Shown here piece after piece: positions 1 through 7,506 of a DNA stretch of 14,502 nucleotides. How positions within the stretch are numbered: position 1 is the first letter of the stretch; each line of letters begins with the position of its first letter. This DNA comes from Chromera velia. Lineage: Eukaryota; Sar; Chromeraceae. Position numbers and translations under genes: made by a program. The notes under the pieces were generated by a model. It ran no database searches. It had not been told where the DNA came from and saw only the letters and a list, made by a program, of their open reading frames with translations. The stretch spans positions 18,415-32,916 of the forward strand of contig JAHBMJ010001258.1 of the NCBI GenBank assembly GCA_018398765.1, in the 5' to 3' direction.

Positions 1-568
1 CCTCAACCATCACCTGAAAGGCCACCTGAAGATCGGATTCTCCCCCTTTCTCGATAGATGCTCCAGCGATCGTAAGTAAAGCAAGGAGCTCCTCGCAGTC
101 TGTGCAGCCGTCTCCGTCAAAAACGCTCTGGATGATGTGACCCAAGATTCTCCCGACCATCCCCCCCTTCCCCCCCCTCCTCAGTCCCCCTTTCTTGCTT
201 TCAGCGTTCTCTGCTTCTGCTTTCTGCGGTGTTACGCCTGGCATTCGATAGACCTGCATTAAGAGATCGTGGGACTGCTTGTAGAGATTTTTGATTTCCT
301 CCGTCTCCTGCCCTTTCTCTTTCTGTTGAAGCTTTTGTGCCTCCTTTTCCATTTCCCGGACTTTCCACATGAGACGCCCCCTCTTCAGCCCTTTTGCAAA
401 GATTTGACCATCCTCCCTCTCTTCGGCCCCGAAGGGCGCACCGGTAAGCCGATACAGCACGGCCGGCCCTTCCGCTGTGCCCATCCCTTCAAAGGGGACA
501 ACAAAATTGAAGTCACCCTTACACTTGTAAAGAATCGATCGCCCCTTCGTGGAAATAGACATTGTGAC
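1..568 (-). CDS. Exon 7 of the minus-strand gene, open at the left edge
   Basis: After acceptor ACACTCTGCAG|GTC at 569 the frame is open for 189 codons to base 1. The first part, VTMSISTKGRSILYKCKGDF then NFVVPFEGMGTAEGPAVLYR, suggests a beta-rich domain. It is followed by a charged, probably helical stretch (WKVREMEKEAQKLQQKEKG) that may form a short coiled coil. After a Gly/Arg/Lys-rich loop coded by long G runs comes RILGHIIQSVFDGDGCTDCE, a helical segment. That part faintly recalls a HEAT/MIF4G-type helix pair, but this is not enough to name it. It has the best coding quality in the left third; the long plus-strand frame at 269-778 is its antisense shadow. Confidence 0.6.
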
Positions 569-3500
569 CTGCAGAGTGTTCCCTGCAGTTCATATAGAAT
601 TAAACACACATTTCAAAACATAGTTCAGGCATTGGCGGAAACCTGTTTTGTCTGCCTGCTTGTCGGTTGTTTGAAGATTAGAGAAATATTTTGTACGTCC
701 CAGCCACATATTTTTTTAGCTGGCTGCCGTCTGTTTGGTCTGGTCTGCTTGCCTTGTCATGCTGTCTTGTCTCCCTAGCACTTTTGTCTGTCTAGCTATC
801 ATGTCTGCATGTTTTCTCCCTGCCCCTTCTTTTTGCGTGCCTTTCAGTCTCTGGGAAAACTTGAAATTTAAAGAGAAGAACAGCCGGCACCTTGCATCAC
901 CTAAAAATCGCTAATAGACTTGAGGAACAGTTGATTTGAACTGACGTCGAATGAGACAGTCCATGTCTCTTTGCGTGGCGCGAATGAATCCGTATGCCTC
1001 CGTCTCGTAAACTTGGATGACTGCAAAAACATGGTGATGGCTTTATTGAAAGACACCCAGTCCAGCAGAGTGCACACAAAGAAATGAAGGGTTCGGAATG
1101 GCATTGTTCTTTCACTGATCACCCCAATCTGTTTGCTTGCACTTCTTTTCTCTTATGTTTCTGAAGCTTTACTTGGATCCGAAGGTTTCTCCCGCTTTCT
1201 TCAATCTTTTGATTCATTCATCTGCCTTTGGTTCTCCGTCTTACCCTCCCTCCAAGCATGCGATCATGCATGTCCAGAGCGCGTTCCTGAACCACGTTTT
1301 GAGCACGTCTGAGCAGAATCCAGGCATAGGACGAAAGACGTGAGAAGTTACTAAGAACGAGCGAAAAAAAAAGAGAAATGCGTATGACAGACACTGTCAG
1401 TTAGACGGAGATGGAGCTGAACAACCATGCAAACAGCACTCAACTGACGACTATGGGAACAGCTGAGCCACTCCACTGGTGCTCCCTCAATTTTCTTTTT
1501 CTCGGTGAGCGCGTTCACAACCCTACACAATGGGAATCAGAGAGGCAAGAATTTTATCATTGAGGACACAAAAATGCAAGTGAGGAGAAAAAACAGGCCT
1601 AGACATACACAGGTCTTGCACTACCTGAGTCTGCCTCTTTCACTGTCTTCATTCTAGCTTTCCCCCATCCAATTTCTGCTTTCTGAATTATAATCCCCGA
1701 TCAGTCTGATCTAAATCTGCTCACGACTGTCCTCTTGCAATAAAGGCGATTAAATGAAGCCAAGAACATTCAAAAGCAATTTAGATAAATTGAACTCCTG
1801 CAGAAGTCGTCGTTTTAATAATCGCCTCTGAGTGATGCAATCCTTTGAGATCAAATGTTCAGTGTCTACGCTTTCTTTGTACCCGAGCTTCGAGGCTGAC
1901 AGTGCACCGAAGGTCCCCCCATTTGGAATCGAAGACTGACGTACTCACAAGCAGACCGACTGACATAGCTCCTGCTCCAGGGACTCCAAGGCCGTCTTTT
2001 CTCCTGACAAGGGACTCCAAAAGGATATCCCAAGGGCCAGGAAGTTTTAGTCGTCCAGCAAAGTCGACTTGTACATGCCCGTCTGCAGAGGAGAAGCGCC
2101 TGTCTTCATAGTGAAGGGCGGCCAAGACCCTTCTTTGTTTCCCCTCCTCCTCTTCTTTCCGAAGCATCACCATCAACCGATCTCCCTCTTCGCCCTCTTC
2201 TGGCGGCTCGTTGGCAAGTGTGTTGAATACATCATCGGACTCAATTGCTGCGAGGATCAAGAGACTGCAGTCGGTTAGAAAAATCGAGAGGAGACATAAA
2301 AGATCTGATTTAAAGGTTCTGAAAAAGCTGCAAGCTCTGGTTGAAAATATGCAGGCAAACAAAACAAAGGGCCTGGCTTTTCTGTTTCTTTCCCTAAGTC
2401 TAAGGCTTGTTTTTTTGGTTTTGGCTCTTCAAGCCGCATTGTCACAGTCCTTTCTTCTTGCCGTCTCCCTTGAACTCTCTTCTTTTGCATTTCCTCGTGT
2501 CTTTCTTTCTTCTTCAATCTGCTTCCATCAGATGTTCTCTTCTCTTTCCATCTTTTGGGGGGCAACGTTTTCAAGCTGTTTGAAGAAAAAAGTCATCGGA
2601 CTCTCTTTGAAAACAAACAATGCACTGAGAGAAAAATGTAGTGTCTACGAAAAGTCAAAGAGAGAAGCAGTCTTGTGGTAAGCAAAGATCCAGAAGAAAT
2701 CAATCGAGAAGAAAGGAAGGAAAGAAGAAAGAAAGCAAGAAAGGAAGGAAGGAAGGAAGGAAGGAAGGAAAGAAGGAAGGAAAGAAAGAAGGAAAGAAGG
2801 AAGGAAAGAATGAAGGAAGGAATGAAGAAAGGAAGGAAGGAAGGAAGGAAGGAAGGAAAGAAGGAAGGGAGGAAGGAAGGAAGGAAGGAAGGAAGGAAAG
2901 AAGAAAGGAAGGCAGGAAGGAAAGAAGGAAGGAAAGGAGGAAGGCAGCAAGGAAAGAAGGAAAGAAGGAAAGAAGCAAGGAAGGAAAGGAGGAAGAAAAA
3001 AAGAAAAGAAGAAAGAAAAGAAGGAAAGAAGGAAGGAAAAGAGGAAGGCAGGAAGGAAAAAAGGAAAGAAGCAAGGAAGGAAAGGAGGAAGAAAGGAAGA
3101 AAAGAAGGAAGGAAGGAAGGAAGGAAAGAAGGAAGGAAAGAAGGAAGGAAGGAAGGAAAGGAGGAAGGAAGGAAAGGAGCTGAAAGGAGGAAGGAAGGAA
3201 AGAAGGAAGATGAAAGAAGATACAAAAGAAGTGGCTTTTGTCACGTTTGTGAAAGGAAGGGGAGTAATTTTTTTAAACATAAAAGAGCTGGCTTTTGTGT
3301 CAAAGGAAAGAGGGAGGGCCGGGACAAGTAAGATACGAAGCAAATTGAAAGAAAGTTTTATGGATTTTCTTATTCTGACTGGCAGTGCCTGCAAGATCCT
3401 GCAAGCAGACTGTAAAAGAAACTGACCGCTTTACCTGTTGGTAGTATGAGCAACGTTCTTTATCATACGGGACGTCAAAGACGTAGTCATACTTCTGGGA

Positions 3501-4919
3501 AGCCTCATTTTTCATCTGAGATTAATCAAAAACAGCAGTGTTAGAAGGTCTCGATCCGCGTTACGATGTGTATGATCACATATTGAAAGATATATGAAGT
3601 AGAATGAGAGACGACGACTTCTACCCCATCATGAAAGCGTAGACGTAGAGGAAGACACTGACATGCTCGAAGCAACAAGACACTACATTGTGAAGGAGTC
3701 ATGTCTCAATGACGAAAAGAAGGAGGGAGAGCTTTCCTTGGACTCCGTATAGACTACAAAATGCAGATTGAGGAAATGCAATGCCATGCAGAAATTGACA
3801 GCCAGTTTCTTTGCAGGCCTAAGATGGCTTTGTGTGAATTTGTGTAGAACACGCGAGAAAAAAACAAAACAAACGAAATTTGTGATTACAAGAAAAACAC
3901 TCTTTCCTACAGACCTTTTTTTGAGATAATTTGGAATCTGCTCCATCCTGTCCCTCCTCCGTCTCTCTTCTCTTCTTTCCCGCGGAACTACCTGCAAACA
4001 GATGAGAAGCACAATTGAGAACAGTCTGACATTATGTACAGGAAGAAAAGAGGGAATGAGAAGACAACAAGAGGATGTAGAGAGTCACAGTTTTACCCAG
4101 CAAGACCGACTGACAGACAGACCGACCGACCAACAGATAGACTCATGCAAACAAATACAGACAAACAGAGAGACAGACAGACACACACAAGAAATCAATA
4201 AGACACAGACAGACAAACAAGCAGACGCGTTCTTTTTTCCAACAAAAAGAAAAAAAAAGTGTTTGAAGTTGTTTAAACATTGTGGACCTTGAAGATACTT
4301 CAAGAGTCCTTCCACATTTCCCAGTTCGGAATTCTCGTCCAGCTTGAGAAGGGCTTCCCGTCCTGAGGACTTTGCAGAACCGATCAAAGCGAAGAGATTC
4401 GCAGTCGACTCGCTGTCGGGCTTGAAAATGCACAGAATCGCGCCCTGCTGGTTGAGGGCCTTCGACACGTCACCTGCTGCCGCGACCAAAGCGTCGTTGG
4501 CCGCCCACTCTTGGGCCAAGAGTATCAGGCTCCGGGGGCCAGAGTTCCGAAAAAAGCCTGCATACATATGCAGACAAATAGTTGCAAAAAAAGCCTGCAT
4601 GAATAGTCGCAGAAAATGGCAAATAGATCCATCTCAGCGAGACATAAAAGTTAAGCGGAAATCAGACAGGAAGAAGTTGAAGGAAGTCAAGGCAGACAGC
4701 ATCGCACAGCATGAGCTGACCCTTCAGAGTCATTTCCCCTGTCTCCAAGTCTACCGCAGTCCTCGCCCCCGCTGGGTCTCCTTTGGCAAAGCTTATAAAC
4801 GACCCTCCTCTTTTGTCATTCAGCATCCTCAAAGGCTTTGAGGTTTCTACTAACCCGACAACTCGTTTGGCCCACTCGACCGCACCCATTCCTCCCACTT
4901 TGTCCACCAACTTTGGCAT
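1..4919 (-). CDS. Spliced unrecognised protein gene, partial (runs off the left edge)
   Basis: This is a reconstructed locus. Seven exon blocks on the minus strand chain in compatible phases for most joins: 4721-4919, 4288-4557, 3915-3991, 3435-3515, 1949-2264 (or 2247), 946-1020 and 1-568. The ATG at 4917-4919 is preferred because a stop (TAA, 4922-4924) lies just upstream in another frame and the ATG frame itself has a TGA further upstream. The protein starts MPKLVDKVGGMGAVEWAKRV. It has a mixed alpha/beta region, two charged low-complexity linkers, an E-rich segment, a beta-rich segment and a charged helical segment. No signal peptide or membrane segment is obvious. I do not recognise the family. 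The weakest point is the join between the 3435-3515 exon and the ~2250 exon, where phases disagree unless a further exon or a longer exon 4 is used. Confidence 0.5.
569..945 (-). other. Intron of the minus-strand gene
   Basis: Presumed intron between exon 6 (or exon 5, if exon 6 is skipped) and exon 7. Stops occur in all frames. It is T-rich on the plus strand around 640-860, with CTGC/CTTG words. No repeat or RNA gene is visible. Confidence 0.4.
946..1020 (-). CDS. Possible exon 6 of the minus-strand gene
   Basis: Acceptor CCATGTTTTTGCAG|TCATCC and donor TTCGAC|GTCAGT bound exactly 25 codons, phase 0 on both sides, so it can be included or skipped without breaking the frame. The peptide contains FTRRRHTDSFAPRKETW followed by TVSFD. 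It joins well to the next exon (TVSFD-VTMSIS). Support is moderate: the acceptor tract is short and the donor is not optimal. Confidence 0.4.
1021..1948 (-). other. Intron of the minus-strand gene
   Basis: Non-coding stretch between exons 5 and 6, starting from the strong GTGAGTAC donor at 1948. It has stops in all frames and only short fortuitous frames. TGCATGC-like words occur near 1257-1272 (GCATGCGATCATGCATG), the same type seen in the proposed promoter at 5.4 kb. Nothing else is recognised. Confidence 0.4.
1949..2264 (-). CDS. Exon 5 of the minus-strand gene (acidic, then mixed)
   Basis: A branch-like TTCTAACC precedes two possible acceptors, CTGCAG|T (first exon base 2264) and CTCGCAG|CA (2247). 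Both lead into the same open frame, IESDDVFNTLANEPPEEGEE, continuing through an acidic/Lys-rich stretch to RLKLPGPWDILLESLVRR and GAGAMSVGLL. It ends at a very strong donor CTGCTT|GTGAGTAC in phase 0. The E-rich start looks disordered and the second half folded. The phase from exon 4 is not satisfied by its strong donor. Confidence 0.55.
2265..3434 (-). other. Intron of the minus-strand gene with the GGAA tract
   Basis: About 1.17 kb between exons 4 and 5. It contains the purine tract listed separately and a Lys/Glu-rich open stretch on the minus strand at 2330-2574 behind an acceptor-like TCTTCAAACAG. That stretch has no phase match to exon 4, so I leave it out of the model. It could hide the missing exon needed to join exons 4 and 5. 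Confidence 0.35.
2706..3222 (+). repeat. (GGAA)n/(GAAA)n polypurine microsatellite, about 0.5 kb
   Basis: An almost pure purine run built from GGAA, GAAA and GAAG words on the plus strand, with only scattered C and T interruptions (for example GGCAGG and GAATGAAGG). It lies in an intron of the minus-strand gene, so the transcript carries the pyrimidine (TTCC) version. The Lys/Arg/Glu-rich and Ser/Phe/Leu-rich open frames across it are translations of the repeat, not genes. Confidence 0.95.
3435..3515 (-). CDS. Exon 4 of the minus-strand gene
   Basis: Acceptor TTAATCTCAG|ATG and a textbook donor CAACAG|GTAAAG enclose exactly 27 codons, phase 0 at both ends. The peptide is MKNEASQKYDYVFDVPYDKE followed by RCSYYQQ, rich in tyrosine and aspartate. 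The frame stays open past the donor to a TGA near 3304. Only 36 nt (12 codons) separate the donor from the next AG used by that longer frame. Read-through ending near 3335 (GCTTC|GTATCT, phase 2) would join the next exon correctly, so the 3' boundary is ambiguous. Confidence 0.55.
3516..3914 (-). other. Intron of the minus-strand gene
   Basis: From donor AAG|GTCTGT (3914) to acceptor TTAATCTCAG (3516). Stops in all frames; no repeat or RNA gene seen. Confidence 0.4.
3915..3991 (-). CDS. Exon 3 of the minus-strand gene (charged linker)
   Basis: Acceptor TGTTTGCAG|GT and donor AAAAAAG|GTCTGT enclose 77 nt. Joined in phase 1 this gives Gly plus 25 residues rich in Lys, Arg, Glu and Asp (for example KKRRETEEGQDGADSK), leaving in phase 0. 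It reads as a disordered hydrophilic linker that might include a basic localisation motif. The frame used is not the longest open frame here; it was chosen because both phases fit the neighbours. Confidence 0.5.
3992..4287 (-). other. Intron of the minus-strand gene
   Basis: Runs from donor CAAG|GTCCAC to acceptor TTTGCAG, and is mostly the degenerate ACAG tract plus an A-rich patch near 4240-4258. No gene or RNA is visible. Confidence 0.4.
4097..4226 (+). repeat. Imperfect (ACAG)n/(ACCG)n microsatellite
   Basis: A tract of ACAG, GACC and ACAA words in the intron between exons 2 and 3 of the minus-strand gene. It starts near GACTGACAGACAGACC and ends near CAGACAAACAAGCAGACG. It is degenerate, suggesting an older expansion than the GGAA tract. 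Confidence 0.8.
4288..4557 (-). CDS. Exon 2 of the minus-strand gene
   Basis: This is the most convincing exon of the gene. Acceptor TGTATGCAG|GC is followed by 89 open codons, then donor CTTCAAG|GTCCAC. The peptide starts FFRNSGPRSLILLAQEWAAN and later reads QQGAILCIFKPDSES, which alternates hydrophobic strands and amphipathic helices like a folded domain. Entry and exit are both phase 1. I see no catalytic signature and do not recognise the fold family. Confidence 0.65.
4721..4919 (-). CDS. Exon 1 of the minus-strand gene (start exon)
   Basis: It opens with ATG at 4917-4919 and encodes 66 codons plus one base, ending in the residues DLETGEMTLK before a proposed donor AAGG|GTCAGC. Codon use looks natural, and the phase-1 end fits the next exon exactly (G + GC = Gly). 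The same frame stays open upstream to a TGA near 5000 and could encode a Ser/Glu-rich peptide (SESEGIPQGSSNSS). An upstream acceptor and an earlier start therefore cannot be excluded. The donor is not a strong consensus, so the 3' end is less sure than the body. Function is unknown. Confidence 0.5.
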
Positions 4920-4924
4920 ATTTA

Positions 4925-5536
4925 CGCGGCGTCGCGGACTGGAGTTACTGGAGCCTTGAGGTATCCCTTCAGATTCAGATTGGCCTTCAGGTTTAGAAAG
5001 TCAAAGAAAGGAAACACAGACTGAGTCTGTCTGCAAATCACGATGCACTTGTTTGATCTTGTTTGCGACACAATTTTTGAACCCACGATCATAAACTTAA
5101 AAGGTCTTGAATCATGGGAAAGAGTGACTGGACCAGCTGAGATCGAGTGATTGCACTGCATGCATGGTCAAGTCATCTATACCGTGGGAGAGAAAGTCGG
5201 CAAATCTGAATTGTAGTTCAGCGTTTCAACAGTTTCCTTCGAACGCTTTGAAAAGGATCTCTGAAGACGATTGACATACCGATCCTTTAGTTCATTCGGA
5301 CAGATCGTGTGGAAAGGAAAGAGCCCCCGCGCGGCCGCGTATCATCGCGTATCCCCCGGCCGAGGCGATACCTGCCGTGTGTCATCATTTCTCGCAGAGA
5401 ATGCATGCATGATCATGCATGGCAGTGATGGATAGTGGTTCCTCATACCGCCCCCGTTTTGTGCAGAGGTTCCATAAGCCCCATCTCATCGCCTCTCTGA
5501 TGTCTCCTCTTCTCTTACTGCATCAGCGCGTGCAGG
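4925..5536. promoter_or_regulatory. Probable divergent promoter / 5' UTR region
   Basis: The two spliced genes start head to head at 4919 (minus) and 5537 (plus), leaving about 0.6 kb without a convincing exon. It holds TGCATGCATGG at 5158, an 18-bp TGCATGCA palindrome at 5404-5421 and a GC-rich CpG-dense patch at about 5325-5370. TGCATGC-type words are known upstream elements in coccidia. No clear TATA box or mapped start site can be given. The left part may hold 5' UTR or an additional first exon of the minus-strand gene. Confidence 0.4.
5404..5421. promoter_or_regulatory. Perfect 18-bp palindrome with two ATGCAT arms
   Basis: CATGCATGATCATGCATG is its own reverse complement. It is preceded by one more overlapping ATGC unit. 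It sits about 115 bp upstream of the plus-strand ATG. It could be a dimeric transcription-factor site of the TGCATGC class, but binding is inferred only from the word. Confidence 0.4.
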
Positions 5537-5624
5537 ATGTTGGGAGACCGCAAAAATGCCCAACTCGTTCTGCAACACTTCAATGCAGTCGGCGGAGATC
5601 AGGCAAAGGACGGAAAGCCCCCAG
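5537..5624 (+). CDS. Exon 1 of the plus-strand gene
   Basis: ATG at 5537 is the first Met after an in-frame TGA at 5498-5500, supporting a true start. It encodes 29 codons (MLGDRKNAQLVLQHFNAVGG then DQAKDGKPP) and one base, ending at a near-perfect donor CCCCCAG|GTAAGTG. A pyrimidine-rich stretch and GTGCAG stand directly before GATG, so it could instead be an internal exon with a non-coding exon upstream. The longer overlapping plus-strand frame starting at 5419 and the minus-strand frame at 5486-5677 are shadows. Confidence 0.6.
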
Positions 5625-7475
5625 GTAAGTGTTCGGGGTAGGGAGGGAAGTCGGCCATTCAGCTCGTGCCGACGCATTGCCTAGCGTCTGCTGATGGCTC
5701 ATCAAGTTTGCATGCTTACATACAGATCTGTAATACTATCTGACTTTCTGTCATACCATGGCTTCTTCTAGAGCTTCTTGTTACATGTGTTTCATTCTTT
5801 CTTCTTTTTTTTTTTCATGAAAATGCGCCATTTATCGTTGCTTTCTAAGACTTCAGGAGTTTACTCCAAAGGGGCATGTATATACAGTTTGAAGGATTTA
5901 TGGATCGTATAAGGTAAGACACAATTAGACTACGGTGCAACTGCTTCTTCTTATCTTTTCAGTCACGGTACTACTACACACGCGCACGTGAGGAACGTCA
6001 GTTTCAAAGCGCTTGAAGAAGATGAACAAGTCTGAATCTGGACTGAACATGACAGCCCTGCAGTCTCTTTGTATGCCCAGCTGCACCACATTTCTTCTTG
6101 GCAATGCTTGTTGGTGTGGTGGAGCGATTGTGATACTGTGCTTGTCTTTGTCTTTTTTTTCATGCTACCCCAGTTCTCTGCTCCTCGCCTCACTCGTTTC
6201 GCAGCAGTGCTCTCCCAGGAACTACTTTGGCCTTATGGTACCCCCCACTGCTGCTGCGGAAAAGAACAGAAAAGCAGAGTGGGGGGACAAGACGAGTCCC
6301 CAACTGGAAGAGTCGTGTTGGTTAGTAGTGCGTTTGTTCTGCTCTCTGTTTTTCTTCTTTCATCCCGTGTTCCTTCTCCTCCCGGTCTTTCTCGCTTGCA
6401 GGGACAGCGGATGTCTGTGGGTGGGCTCTCCTCTCTCCGATCCCAGTCCCTAGTGGTGGTGCGCCAATTTCAACGAGGTCCAGACGGGAGTCACGTATAC
6501 GTGGGGGCTCCTGCCTGCATACCTCTCCGTACGTGTTTCTGTCTCATACATCCTGATACGGTGCGTTGTGCGTTCACGGTTTTGTGCCCGCCTGCCTGCC
6601 TGCCTGCCTGTACGGTTGTACCTGCCTGCCAGCCTGCCAGCTTGCTGCCGTAAGGGTGAACCCCAAAGAGAAAAGAATTAATGCAATGCTCACTGCGCGT
6701 TCGTAGACGTTCTTGTCCGTTTGCCACTCTTCTTTTGTTACATGTTCATATGGGAGGGTTCCACAAGGTGTACGCTCTCTCCCCTCTCTCTCTCTTTTTT
6801 TTTCTGTGTCTGAATGTGTGTGTGTAGGGGTGTCTGCGTGTTATATTGAAATGTCGTCTGTTTACCTCGCTCTCTCTGTGTCTGTTCCTCCGCACCGCCG
6901 TTCGTTTCTCTTATCACTGCAGCATCTCGTCACATCAATCCCAGTTAGAAGCCTCGATCGGAACTGCGCGAAGTGAAACAAAAAAAAAAGCTCCGAGGAA
7001 AGGGGACAAAAACGGATGTACTCTTAAAAAAGCAGACGGGGCAGTCAGTCCGTGGGGGCAGAAGGGCTTAGAGCTCCATTTTGTGTTTCTCTATGGGGGG
7101 TCGGAGAAGGGCTGATTGGCCGTTTCCAAAGGCAGTTCGGCATCTCTCTTTCGATTTTGGCTCGATCACACGTAGCCAGGACACAAGTCGCATGCCAGCA
7201 GACATCTTGAGACGGTCAGCCGGAGCGCTACGGTAGTGTTGGAAGCTGGAAAAGATCAGATCCGCCCGTGGAGAGAGACGTTTGGAGATCCCCTCTACCT
7301 TCATTCGGGTGGAGCTGTTCCCTGAATCCTGATAAGCCATATGTAGTTGTGCCGGCGGCTAGGCCGGTGACGGGCAATTCAGGAAGTATTGATCGATATC
7401 GGTCTTTCCTGTCTCGGTCCTCTCAAAGCGAAGAAACAGATGGCAGGAAGTAGTCTGGTCTTTTGCCGTCTCTCT

Positions 7476-7506
<31 letters not shown>

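Noticed and set aside
269-778. 169-codon plus-strand frame
   Set aside because: Antisense to the better-supported minus exon at 1-568; Leu/Cys/Pro-rich and without splice partners.
1859-2111. Plus frames at 1845-2111 and 2069-2681
   Set aside because: They lie opposite exon 5 or in the intron, are low complexity and have no donor/acceptor agreement.
2593-3394. Several open frames of 120-250 codons over the GGAA tract on both strands
   Set aside because: They are plain translations of the microsatellite (KKEGRKEGR or SFLPSFLPS type) and lack independent coding sequence.
4922-5161. 79-codon minus frame ending KGYLKAPVTPVRDAA
   Set aside because: Ends at a stop two bases before the preferred ATG at 4919 and is out of frame with exon 1; probably 5' UTR or promoter.
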